Assembly (NCBI GenBank): GCA_029532625.1 | Contig: JARFXM010000007.1 | Location: forward strand, 124,001 to 188,000 | Reading direction: 5' to 3' | Length of the DNA stretch: 64,000 bases | Source of the DNA: Lomentospora prolificans | Lineage: Eukaryota; Ascomycota; Sordariomycetes; Microascales; Microascaceae | Shown: piece by piece, positions 54,351 through 64,000 of the stretch | How the letters are laid out: every line of letters begins with the position of its first letter | Numbering within the stretch: position 1 is the first letter of the stretch | Position numbers and translations under genes: made by a program | Notes under the pieces: model-generated | Told to the model about the DNA's origin: nothing | Databases searched by the model: none | The model's input: the letters and a program-made list of their open reading frames with translations, nothing else

Positions 54351-55110
54351 AGCGGCGATAGGTGTACAGGCAACCTTCCACAACACTCAACGCCTAACTG
54401 ACCCAGCCGCGATTGGTTTTGAACCTGATAAGCCCGCGAACTCGGGGCATGAAACTAGAACTCGGTATTCCCAGTCTGCACTCGTACGAATTCTTGTCGA
54501 GCAGTCAAGACACTGTTCTGGTTCTGATAGATTGGCCGTCTCTCTCAAACCAGTTGAACCGACGTTTCAGTATCAGTGTAATAATAGTCGGATGCGGAAA
54601 CTAGTACTCGGCGCCACAAGTCTGCCTCTTGAAACGGCGGCCAATCGTGCCAATGAAAGGCATCTTTAGCCCAGCTTTGGTCTTCCTTATCCACCAGACG
54701 ATCTCGATTTATGGAAGCATACGCTGCGCCTGTATGTAGAAGGGGGTAGCATCGAAACGCAAGTTGGATTGATATCCATTGTTTAATGGTTGGGACCTGC
54801 CATCGACATCTTCTCTCAGTTATATGATCAATAACGCAAGTTCAAACAGTCATGGTAGGAAGGGCCAAATGGAGTAGATGGATGTACTCCAGTGAAATGA
54901 TTTAAAAGTCAAGGCAATGTCTATTATTTTTGATCATGAAAGTACAATTAAGAAATATAGTACTCTAATTTCAGTCGATGAGCAAAAAGGGAGAACAAAT
55001 TATTTTGGCCTGGAAGTATGTCATCTCAGGAGCGCAAGACAGGGTAAGAACGACCCATGGATCTCAAGGAGTTGAGGTGATTATAGCGGCAGAAGCAACA
55101 ATTTACAAAT
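54351..55110. other. intergenic between converging genes
   Basis: Nothing recognised; becomes AT-rich near 54830-55000. Confidence 0.5.
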
Positions 55111-56304
55111 TTATAGCCCGTTCTTAGACAAAAAATCAAAAGTAACCTGGTACCCGGCAGTGGCATTGTTGTGAAGCGTGAATGCGTGACCCGTGTTGGG
55201 CTGGATGGCGACGTCGATGACAGTGGCATTGGGATATGTATTTTCCAGGGCCGTCATGTTGGCAATACCCTTACAATCGCCGCCGCAGATGTAGAAGTCC
55301 CACTCAGCCAACATGTATTGCAAAGGTGCCTCGAAGGAAGGTCCATAGAGGCCTAGGATATGGTAAGCGGAAGCGAACTCACCAATGGGGACCGGCTGCT
55401 TGATGAGATCGCCGTAGTCGAGCATTTCTTGGGTGAAGGCTGTCTCCGTACGACCAGCGAAGAAAATGGTCTGAATGCCGCTCTTCTTACACACAACGTA
55501 GCCGCTAGGTCGATCAAAGGGAGGGCAGCTCGTGGCGGCGTAGTCGAGATGGAATGTCGACATGCCACCTTTTCCGAGATATTGGTTTAGAATGTAACCC
55601 GTGATGATGGCGCCGTCGGTCAATTCGCCGTATCTGGCGATAAATGCCGAAGTTAGAAGGGAACCCCAACTGTGACCGACGTGTACGACCTTGTCTGGGT
55701 TTTCCGGGAGGCTGAACGCTGGGTCGGTGGGTTTAGCTTCTCCTGCGAAGCTATACAGGGTACCGTTGCGGGCCATCAAAGTCAACTGTCGAAGGATTTC
55801 CACTTCAATTGGTGCTTGAACCACATCGTAGGCGTCGGGAATATCGGACTGGCCCACTCCCAAACGGTCATATGTGAGAATAGAGTATCCTTCTCTAAGT
55901 GCTGCCTCAACGTAAGACAGATTCTCTCTATCGAGTTCGGGATCCCAATATCTCGAGTCGTAATGCACTCCATGAGTAGCAATCTGGAGGACGTGTTGTT
56001 CCCTTGAGGGGGTTTTGGGAACACACAACTGGGCATGAATATTGAAGGTTTCCGAAGTGGTAGTGTTTTCGATGATCCTCTCTGCACCCATCACGGTGCT
56101 CCAGGTGTCCGAATAGATTGCCCAGGCAATGGCATCAACATCGTTGTCTACCCTTGGCAGGTCGTAGATTGCGCTGTCTGCTGAAGCAAATACTGGAATA
56201 TCCAGTTGCTTGCAGAATCCATTGGTCCTTTCGAAAGAGTCGATGTTCAAAGCCGAAGTGCGGCGGAAAATAAGCGCCAAGGCGGCGAGAATAACGGAGG
56301 CCAT
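55111..56304 (-). CDS. secreted alpha/beta hydrolase
   Basis: Single exon, 397 residues. Signal peptide MASVILAALALIFRRTSALN. The catalytic Ser is S212 in the nucleophile elbow GHSWGS. The likely acid is D336 or D343 and the His is H373 (PNTGHAFTLHN). IATHGVHYDSRYW at about 108-120 carries the His-Gly of the oxyanion-hole region, and YDRLGVGQSD is the family's D-R-x-G-x-G-x-S. Several N-glycosylation sites (NTT, NGT, NMT, NAT) and Cys pairs (ICGGDC) fit secretion. The substrate, an ester or peptide, is unknown. The region 3' to it is short before the HET gene on the other strand. Confidence 0.85.
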   Translation of the reverse strand: MASVILAALALIFRRTSALNIDSFERTNGFCKQLDIPVFASADSAIYDLPRVDNDVDAIAWAIYSDTWSTVMGAERIIENTTTSETFNIHAQLCVPKTPSREQHVLQIATHGVHYDSRYWDPELDRENLSYVEAALREGYSILTYDRLGVGQSDIPDAYDVVQAPIEVEILRQLTLMARNGTLYSFAGEAKPTDPAFSLPENPDKVVHVGHSWGSLLTSAFIARYGELTDGAIITGYILNQYLGKGGMSTFHLDYAATSCPPFDRPSGYVVCKKSGIQTIFFAGRTETAFTQEMLDYGDLIKQPVPIGEFASAYHILGLYGPSFEAPLQYMLAEWDFYICGGDCKGIANMTALENTYPNATVIDVAIQPNTGHAFTLHNNATAGYQVTFDFLSKNGL

Positions 56305-57908
56305 TATGGTGGGTGTGAAGTGTGAGAGTAATGTGAGTGAAGTTGTCTAATTGTGAGTGTGAATAGGGAGCAATATTAGTAGGAGCAAGGGCAGCAGAAA
56401 CAATAGTTTATATACAGTTATGGTAGGGTAGCAGAGCGTACTCCGCGTCGACCTTTCGGGCCATTGCTTTCTAGTGCTGCGATGATGGTGGCGCGTCAAA
56501 TACGGTCAACTGCGGTCCTGACGACAATACGAGAGCCTGAAGTGGGCTCGCTCAGTCCAGAGACAGTGAAAAAATAGCCAAGGTCAGATCTTCATCCAGG
56601 GAACAAATGAAGACTAGCATAATGCATGCGGTAGCCAGGGCCAATTTGGCTTCACGTGCAGGGAAAGCGGCGCTAATGATGATTCTCCCTGCTGAGAGCC
56701 TCAGAGGGCGGTGCATACTTGGTGAAGAGGCCAGGCTGGTGAAACTGGTGATGGGCCTCAAGGCGTATCAACTGGCCTGGCTAGGCCATGGCGGACTAAG
56801 CCAGCACAGCCACAAGCGAGCGAATACGCCCAGCAAATACGCTCGGAGAATACGCCGTTCCTTGAGGTGCTTTAAAGTCCCATCCTCCAAGAAGACCTTG
56901 CCGTCATATCAGGCCTTAGTCTATCCGATACGACACTTCCCAGTACGCTAAACTTTATACTTCAAACACCGTTTTTCTCAAGCTTCATGCCGAATACGCT
57001 TGCAATCCACATTCCCCACCCTTTACCGCTACGGGTACTATTTCATAACCTTCATTATTATCACAATTGCTATCTAAGCCCTCAGATGTGGCTTCCGCAA
57101 ATCTTAAAGTCTTTTCATTAAATCCTCCCGTGGCCTTCCTTTCCACCCATACAATCCCGCCGACCTCATTCATTACCTCCTCTAGCCTGTCATTTACTGC
57201 ACAGTGAAATCGTCTCCAAAATAGCCAGTATTGCTTCATGCGAAGTCTCATCCCTGGCCCAGACGATTGTGTATTGGCGGGCAGGGCATATGGTATTCGG
57301 GATGGCTTTGACCTAGCAAATATCTCGCTTCATCGCCCGTATAGTCGAGAACGGTAAGTCCCAGGCCACCATAGTATCAATAGAAATATTTCGTTTCGCA
57401 AGGAGTTGACTGCCTCCCACGGCGAGCGCGCATCGCGTAGTGGGCGCAAAGAAGTTTCCCTGCCTTATCTTATGGTTTGAGAACCCTTCCCTGGTCAGGG
57501 AAGTACTAGACCATTTTCTACACTATCTAGACTCGCAACTTGATGGGGCCAAATCAATTCGCCACATGTGACTATTTGATCCAGAACGGTTCCAGAGTCC
57601 CGCTGGTTCACCCTTGCACTGACAATAACATTGTTCACAGCGTTAATGGCTACTAGGACGACCAGTCAAAAGGTCGCAAGCACCGAGTTATCACGTACCT
57701 CATTGACGTCTTCATCATCACGCATCACGACACCGTTGTCAAATCTAGCCAGCAATAGGACTGTCCAGAATTTTTACGATTTCAATATGCCTATCCTTTC
57801 CTCTCTAGAACTTCCAGACAAGATATTTTATATCCGCCTGGGGCCCCCGGTTCAACTGGGGTGCCATCTTAGCCGACTCTCGCAGCCCTGTTCATCTTAC
57901 TAGTGATA
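56305..57908. other. promoter side of the hydrolase gene, then unrecognised DNA
   Basis: ORFs on both strands (56607-56951 +, 56761-56552 -, 57251-56985 -, 57631-57903 +) without domains. The + frame at about 57238-57356 (MRSLIPGPDDCVLAGRAYG, then IRDGFDLANISL) looks protein-like, so decayed coding sequence may be present. Confidence 0.35.
56407..56414 (-). promoter_or_regulatory. possible TATA box of the secreted hydrolase gene
   Basis: TATATAAA on the minus strand, about 100 bp before the ATG at 56304. Confidence 0.4.
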
Positions 57909-58340
57909 TTAGACAGCATTTCCTACTATTACAGCAACACTATCTCTAAAATCTTGCTTCTCATATTCCTCGCTCTCGCCCCACATCACTCTAAAACAGC
58001 GATGTTCGTTAGTACCATTTCCGAACAAACGCTCAAGTGATTCTCAGCTCCCAATCCTCACCAACTCGCGTACCAGATCAACAGCTTTTGCTCGCGAATT
58101 ACTCCAACCCAATTAGGAGAGGAAGGTATTATCTGTAGCGACAGCTTGCGCTTGCGAGGCACTGGGGATCCAATTAGGAGAGTGAAGTGCCTGTAGGCCC
58201 TTGATAAACGGAGCATGTCCTTTTCGGACCTGTCTCATGTCCGCAATAGGCCATTCTATCTCGGGTACGCACCGACTCCAATCTAGAACCCCACAGACGG
58301 CTCTGGTACCATCGAGACGGTTAGCCACTGTGGTGACCAT
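57909..58340 (-). pseudogene. unidentified coding relic with two in-frame stops
   Basis: One frame continues through TAA (after NTFLS) and TGA (after VRELVRIGS). It reads GTRAVCGVLDWSRCVPEIEW, IADMRQVRKGHAPFIKGLQA, then SRAKAVDLVRELV, ESLERLFGNGTNEHRCF and MWGESEEYEKQDFRD before the final TAA. The long same-frame continuity and helical composition suggest a former gene. I do not recognise it. Both internal stops could come from C-to-T changes (CAA, CGA). Confidence 0.45.
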
Positions 58341-58548
58341 AATATGCCGTTAATGTATCTCGGTAGAGCATTGCACTTCATCATGCCCCTCGATCCTTAA
58401 TTTAGGAGTACCTTATGCTTCAAATCTAGGGTCGATACCGAGGAGAACAGGAAGCAGCGAAAGGGCCGCATGCATCGTTCCACATATATATATGAGCGCC
58501 CACAACCTACTATTATGAATGGTAAACGTATTATACAGGACATCCCAT

Positions 58549-59039
58549 CTACTCGCAATCAGCATCCCAAAACGTTATTAAGTCATAGTTGTTATACCCG
58601 CTGCCGACCGCAACGTCAGACCCACTAATCGACTACTGGATTGGCAGATTGGTATCTGAAGCCGAAAAAAAATCATTGTAAACCGAGGCCCCATTCATAG
58701 CAGGGGCAGTAGCGTTGCCTTTAAGCATAGATCCACTAGAGTATCGACCGTTATATCGGAGCAGAGCAGTGGTGCAACCGTCGCCAGAGGGTACGCTCCC
58801 AGAACAACACATTAGACTTGGTTCGTGAAAGGTGGTCGAGCAAGATACTGTATGCCGGTTTTTTTTCTCGGGAAAATCTCTCCAGTGGTTAGATCAAGGC
58901 GATGAATGTTGGCAACGTCAACACCGGGTGCCCGGAAAAACTGGTTCACAGACGGGAAGCTACCAACTAGTAGCCAGCCTAGGGTAGCAACCTTAAGCCA
59001 GAACCTGGTAACCATAAAGTCGGACTGTATGGAGGTCAT
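58549..59039 (-). pseudogene. relic of a secreted protein, frameshift plus stop
   Basis: Starts MTSIQSDFMVTRFWLKVATL GWLLVGSFPS (signal-peptide-like) and runs GVDVANIHRLDLTTGEIFP. It then shifts frame at an A-rich run (about 58858-58866) into PSLMCCSGSVPSGDGCTTAL, GSMLKGNATAPAMNGASVY and SASDTNLPIQ, then TAG (possibly from CAG), SGSDVAVGSGYNNYDLITFW and stop. Probably once a secreted or surface protein. Family not recognised. Confidence 0.5.
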
Positions 59040-59048
59040 AGTCGAAAT

Positions 59049-59552
59049 TTAAGGGTCGAACATCTTTATAAAGTCTACATCTCTAGTGGCTGTCGTCGGA
59101 GATTCGGCAGCCTCAATCGCAGAGTTGACATCCTCTAAACTACTCAGTTCAGATAGCAGGGCCACTAAAGACTCAAAAGCTTCAGTAGTAGGTTCAGGAT
59201 CATCTGTGCTACCCATTTCAGACCACACGATCATTCATGACTTGGTGACATTAGCCACAGATCCAGGATCCTCCACAATACCCGTTTCAGACGGCGATAT
59301 CGCGATAGTCTCAGTCTTCGATGATATTGGCTGTGACTCGACTACTGGGCTGTTTTCGAGCTCCGACATCATTGTTACGCTATTAGACTTACAGCTTTCA
59401 TCAGGCGAGCTTTAGGTAGTAGATTTAGGCGCTAATATAGCAGTAATCATCCCCGATGTTGCCAGAGCGCTGTAGGAGAGGAGCGCGACAATGGAAATGC
59501 TAGTGTAGGTACTACTTAAAAGACACAGAAAAATAGCGAGAGTAGAGCGCAT
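59049..59552 (-). pseudogene. relic of a secreted Ser/Glu-rich protein with two in-frame stops
   Basis: A single frame from ATG at 59552: MRSTLAIFLCLLSSTYTSIS (signal peptide), then TAA after PKSTT, MMSELENSPVVESQPIS, TETIAISPSETGIVEDPGS, TGA after VTKS, then MGSTDDPEPTTEAFESLVAL, SSLEDVNSAIEAAESPTTAT and a final TAA. Frame is preserved across both stops, so only two point changes (CAA to TAA, CGA to TGA) separate it from an open gene of about 167 residues. Small secreted acidic protein of unknown function. Confidence 0.6.
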
Positions 59553-61197
59553 TGTCTGCTATGAAATGAAGCAATGTCTATTAACGAACAATTGAGTCAC
59601 ACAAAAACAAAGAAAAAGGAGAGCGGGAGAGAAGAATGGGACGCTCCAGGGAGAAAGAATCCAGGTCATAGGAGCTGCAAGATGTCATTAAGGGGGGCTT
59701 CCTTCTTGATAGCAGAAAATCAGCCCTTGTCCTTCACTAGGCGAATATGTCCTAGTCTTTGCCTCTTCTGCGGTATTAGCCAAGACGTCTTGGCAAGGTC
59801 GGCCGCAACCATTATTCTACTTGGCCTAGAGACGAGTTAGTTTGCAGGTCAACCTACAGCGCTGGATCGCGAGTTAATAAACTGAAATGTTAGAGTCGTT
59901 CGTCATTATTAAACAAGTCCATACGCCCAAGCTACCAGCCTTGCTCCTCCAGCCGACGACGAGTGACTTCTAATACCCAATGCTAAGAAGATATCCTTCG
60001 GTTTCTACGCGGAAATAAAAAAGAGGCGCGATCGTAAACGTGATTCTCTATAAAGGCCTTCAGGAGTGTAGATTTAAACGCACCGTACCCACCTTTTAGC
60101 TAAACCTAAATCCTCTTTGATTTATTGGCCTTTGAGCCTCTCTAGTATGATATCGAAACAAACATCTATCCCCACAATCCGAGGATGAGGGCCCGATAAG
60201 TTCCTCGACTCATGCTCCTTCAGTGGGCTCATATATATAACTAGGAGAAACATAGGGATTCCTAGGATATGCTCTTCACGAATTCCAAACGTGGGGGAAA
60301 AGATCAAGCAATTTCTATACAGTAAGCTGAGCCATCTTCGCAGCCAGCAGCCCAGCATCAGTGTACAGTAGACGGTTCGCTCTCATAAACTGGCTTAGTC
60401 AGTAGCAGGGACATAGCCATCTTCATGGATAGAGTCTAGAATAGTGCAAGGCTCTGGTGACGTGCAGAGGTAACTGTAATTCTCCATAGAACTCAAATCC
60501 AGCGATAAGGCTAGATGTGCTTCGAATTGACCTCCCAGGCTACTAAATCGAATTGTAATATTCTACGAATGTAATGTTGTGCTTTCTAGAAAAGAGCCGG
60601 GTCCTCGGCTTCATTAGGTTGCGATGGAGGAATGGGAACGCTCCCAGAGTAATAACAGCGCAGGTTTGTAGACAGCTCAACGCCTTTGCTATATTTAGAC
60701 CATTAATCTACCAGATAGCAAGTCGCCTGAGATGATACCTCGGTAGATTGGTTGGTATCAAATCCTTCCAATGATACACAATGATATCACAAGGGCCTAG
60801 CAAAATGTGAACCTTTTTTTTTGGCTGAATAATCTAACCTCTTCATGTCACAGACGCACGTCAGAGTCCCATCCAAGACGCACCTCGCTCGTTTCGCCCT
60901 GTACCGGACTCTTAGCACCCTATTATTGACTTCAGCACAGAATACATCTGTTAACTCGAGCTTATACCCTGATGATCTTACAGATTTCCTTCCTATACTA
61001 TCTGGACTGGTCTTGATCTCGACGTGATCTATCAGAAAGGCGGCAACACTACTGATACAAATGTATTTCCTATAATGTGGAAGTCTATGGATGTAAAAGT
61101 TCTCTCTATATAAGGAGCGGCGGGCAGTTTTGCACCATAAACAGAGGTCATTCAACTAGCCATAGTCCAATCACCAATATCAGTTCTCAGGTATAAT
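59553..61197. other. unrecognised DNA before the RIP-mutated repeat
   Basis: Short minus frames (60358-60122, 61155-60787) have protein-like stretches (HPRIVGIDVCFDIILERLKG) with stops; possibly further relics. Nothing named. Confidence 0.35.
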
Positions 61198-61521
61198 ATT
61201 CCAATACTTCTAGTAGGGTTAGTTACCTTAAGGTTAGAATAGTTAGGCCTATTAGTAGATAAGTAAAGTAATTAGATAGTAACTATAAGGGTTTATAATA
61301 TATATTTAAGTATAATTTATAGAATAACTTAAATTAACTACTATAGAACTAAAGAATAACTAAGATATATAATAGTAATAATTATAACTTATATAGACTT
61401 TATCCTTCTTAGGACTATAAGCTCTAAAAGTATAGTTTTCTTATAGACTATACTTACTTTTAATATAATTCTTTATAAACTATATATATCTCTAGTATAA
61501 TCTTCTATTAATTAGCCTAGG
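61198..61521. other. RIP-like AT-rich DNA outside the LTR
   Basis: Composition switches here: CpA, TpG and CpG become almost absent, while TpA is very common. It lies beyond the LTR end at 61522, so it is either another mutated repeat into which the element inserted or leakage of mutation into the flank. Confidence 0.6.
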
Positions 61522-61968
61522 TGTTACGGGCTAGCCGCAGAGTGTGGTCTGCAATGCAGGGCCCAGATATGTCTATTATAAAATAACTAAAGAGCAAAAG
61601 GAAAGAATAGGAAAAAAAAAGGGATCTTCTACTATAGCAGCAGTTATATAGGGGCTACTTACAGGGGTGCACACACCTATAGGAGTAGGTCCATAGTAGG
61701 GTTATAGACCTCTAGGTAGGGGTATATATACTATCCTACTATAGCTAGTCCACTAGGAGATTACTTATAGGCTTCCTAATAGGGGGGTATACAAGCAGTC
61801 TTATTACCATAGGTCCATAAGGGGATTACTAGTAGACCTCTTAATAGGGGGGGTATATAGAGCTCTAATCATAGTAGGCCTAGTAAGAGGGCACTATCCC
61901 CTTTTAGAGGGTATAGGGGGTACTAGCATTACTAGCACTTATATTCTAGGGTTCAACCTATTATAGTA
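61522..61968 (-). repeat. 3' LTR of the chromovirus, 447 bp
   Basis: On the minus strand it begins TACTATAATAGG immediately after the polypurine tract and ends CCCGTAACA. Allowing for RIP (G to A, C to T), the start is close to the reverse complement of the end, as expected for LTR termini. The outer 50 bp (61522-61575) keep CpG and CpA; the rest does not. Confidence 0.65.
61688..61875 (-). repeat. three diverged tandem units of about 62 bp inside the LTR
   Basis: Units start at about 61688, 61748 and 61812, each with GGTCCA/AGTCCA, GATTACT or similar, a CCTC/TTCCTAATAGGGGG block and GTATA. They lie in the U3-like part, where LTR transposons often carry repeated control elements. Confidence 0.5.
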
Positions 61969-61980
61969 CCCCCCTCCTCC
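61969..61980 (-). other. polypurine tract (plus-strand primer) of the retrotransposon
   Basis: GGAGGAGGGGGG on the minus strand, directly next to the LTR start. Confidence 0.7.
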
Positions 61981-62094
61981 TATTAGAGGGCCCTTATTAG
62001 GGGTTTATTATAGCTCTATATAGTCTCTAGAGGTTATTATATTCCTCTATAGGCCTATCTACTTTAGTAATAGGTCTATAGCATACCTTATAAG

Positions 62095-62248
62095 TATCTA
62101 ATACTACTATATCCTATATATATTCTACTAGCTCCTAAGTAGGAGCTATATAGCCTTCCTAATATACTAAGGCTTTATAGAAATAGCCTCTTCCTCACTT
62201 CTTCCACCTAGTATAGAGGATTTATACTACTTAGTATTCATCTTCTCC
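62095..62248 (-). pseudogene. chromodomain at the end of the integrase, degraded
   Basis: One frame shows GEDEY, an I-L-x-x-R-W-K segment, a GRGY block and E-G-Y-x-A-P-T, in the order of a chromovirus chromodomain, interrupted by stops at expected Glu/Trp codons. Such domains steer insertion to methylated-histone chromatin. Confidence 0.7.
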
Positions 62249-62754
62249 ACCTTTATAGAGTAGTAGGGGTTATATATTATCAGTTTACTAGCCTAGTAGT
62301 AGGTTACTATATACTTACTATAAGAAGTCTATATTAAAGTATTTATAGATATTACTAGGAATATCTAGTTCTATAATACTAGTACTTAGTACTACTATTA
62401 CTATATATTTATAATAGAGCTAGTCTAACTTCTTTAATAAGTATAGTAAGCTATAATTCTTTACCTAGAGCTAGACCTTATTACTAACCTTAAACCTCTT
62501 AGCTAGGTAGTACTATATATTTACTACTTCTTCCTATTAGAATTAGATAGTAGCTATTACTACCTAGGTAAACCTAGTAGCTTTATAGAGGTAGATATAG
62601 AACTTATTAGCTTATTTCTCCTCTATATTATAGGGAGTAAAGGGAGTACTCTCTATAATACTAAGTAGATCTATATTATAGCTATATTCTAGGAAGAATA
62701 GGCTTATCCTAATAGTAGTATTTACCCTATTATTTAAAGCTAACTATATAAGTA

Positions 62755-63020
62755 GGATATACTTACCCTAATCTAACTAGGAATAATAGATAAATACTTA
62801 TAGGTAGTATTATACTTCCTAGTTTATTTGTTTAGGGCTACTATTAGTCTATAGGTAATAGGCTAAGCTTAGTTAGTATTTAATCCCTAGCTATTTATAG
62901 AACCTTCTCTAGAAATAGCTTATCTAGTTACTACCTTTATTACTTATAATTAAGTTAGGAATTCTATAATACTAATAATAGATAGTAAGGAAATACTTAG
63001 TATAAGCTTCTATAACTATA
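62755..63020 (-). pseudogene. integrase core (DDE) trace, degraded
   Basis: One frame reads EAYTKYFLTI, then a stretch fitting the I-I-S-D/N-x-G-S region (NLIISNKGSN), LGIKY, L-S-x-A-Y, and N-x-E-V-x-Y-Y-L followed by L-D-x-G-K-Y. Stops fall at expected Trp, Arg and Gln codons. Confidence 0.75.
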
Positions 63021-64000
63021 GTTATTATTAGTTCTAGTATTATATTCTTAGAGAGGTAGTTAATAATAACTTATAGGAAGGTTACTCTATCTAGACTAAT
63101 AAGGGGAAGGTTAGTTATAAAGTTTATAGTAAGCTTACTCTAAATCCTCTTTAATATAAGGAATAGTTTAAGGAGGCTATATTTAGTCTATCTCTAAATA
63201 ATTCCTCTTCTATAGATATTATAGTTCTTTATAAACTAGTAAATATCCTATATTAACCTAGGCTAATAAAACTAGTAGGTTATTATAGTAATAGTTCCCT
63301 TATAGTCTAGGTAGCTAGTAATACTTATATTATAGATAGCTTAGATTATATAGCTCTATAAAGGGTAGCTTATACTCTTACTAAATATCTATAATTAATC
63401 TCTAAAGGTAAGCTAGTTATTTATATTAATATAGTATTCTAATATCTATAGTTTAAGGTTTAATATTAGGGGAAAACTATAATCCCCCTAAGAGACTATA
63501 GTAAATACTCTCTAATAGGTAGTATCTTCTAGTAAGGTATTATTCTAGAGCTATTATAGCTCTAGTTTTATCTAGAAGATATCTATAGGGTTTATTACTA
63601 GGGGCTCTTCTATAAACTTACTCTATACTATCTAAGGTAGCTCTAGTAGGATAATAGTAGGTTCTATAGGGAGTATAAAGGTAGGGATTAATTAGATAAA
63701 ATATCCTATTTCTTAGTTATCTAAGTTATCCTAAGGAATATCTTACTCTTAGTAAGATAAAATATCTACTATACTATTTAGACTCCCTAGGTAATAGTAT
63801 AAGGTAAAATAATAATAAGATAGGAGTTCAGCCTAATAGCTTTACTATTCTATTAGCTACTACCTAATTATAAAGTAGATAAGATTTTAATAGTCTATAA
63901 ATATAGTAAAGATACTATAACTAGTTAGTTCTATAAACTATTTAAAGAGGTATTATATAATTATTAATATCTCTTTATTATAGATAAAGTAGTTATACTT

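Larger units (their letters stand above)
61522..64000 (-). mobile_element. Ty3/gypsy chromovirus retrotransposon, RIP-degraded, truncated by the window
   Basis: Reading the minus strand from 64000 leftwards: integrase core traces (about 63020-62755), a chromodomain-like stretch (about 62248-62095), a polypurine tract (61980-61969) and the 3' LTR (61968-61522), the normal order for a chromovirus. Coding traces are crossed by many TAG/TAA/TGA stops, most at expected Trp, Gln or Arg codons. Reverse transcriptase, gag and the other LTR lie outside the window. Confidence 0.8.

Noticed and set aside
60787..61155. 122-codon minus ORF near the RIP boundary
   Set aside because: Open and somewhat protein-like but no recognised domain, and the region around it is decayed; not enough to call a gene.
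1..64000. CRISPR arrays, prokaryotic operons, riboswitches, rRNA genes
   Set aside because: No regularly spaced direct repeats or rRNA-like segments were seen, and the gene structure is eukaryotic.

Overview
The window is nuclear DNA of a filamentous ascomycete (Pezizomycotina). Genes carry short spliceosomal introns (about 50-170 nt, GT-AG). The families are typical of that group: two HET-domain proteins, a LaeA-like methyltransferase, a PTH11/rhodopsin-type seven-helix protein, a 14-helix DHA2 transporter and an F-box protein. A repeat at the right end shows the CpA/CpG loss expected of repeat-induced point mutation (RIP). Species cannot be read from the sequence. Exon boundaries were worked out by eye from reading frame, splice sites and family resemblance.

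Left part (1-18.7 kb): the end of a Cys-rich surface-type protein gene; a long gene-poor stretch; a five-exon gene for an 882-residue secreted protein built from repeated exon-sized modules; a small multi-exon hypothetical; adenylosuccinate lyase (six exons, one of 15 nt); a 14-TM MFS exporter (six exons); and a serine-hydrolase of the beta-lactamase/EstB/LovD type.

Middle (18.7-42 kb): a gene graveyard alternating with intact genes. Relics are a ferric reductase with frameshifts and an internal deletion, an ankyrin-repeat gene with two frameshifts, and a sugar-permease-type MFS gene with stops and frameshifts. Intact genes are a membrane-free HMG-CoA reductase, a LaeA-like methyltransferase, a rhodopsin-domain protein and a class II O-methyltransferase. 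No polyketide synthase, NRPS or terpene synthase was seen, so these tailoring-type genes do not form a recognisable complete cluster here.

Right part (42-56.3 kb): an intronless bleomycin-resistance-like VOC protein that looks bacterial; then a 1260-residue HET protein with a long charged coiled-coil N-terminus, a four-helix-type membrane protein with a CxxCxxCxC tail, an F-box protein and a second HET protein (771 residues). These make a plausible self/non-self recognition island. A secreted alpha/beta hydrolase follows.

Far right (56.3-64 kb): relics of at least three coding regions with in-frame stops, two of them starting with signal-peptide-like segments, then a sharp change at about 61.2 kb into AT-rich DNA almost free of CpA, TpG and CpG. 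It holds a minus-strand Ty3/gypsy chromovirus: an LTR, a polypurine tract, chromodomain and integrase traces. The element runs off the window.
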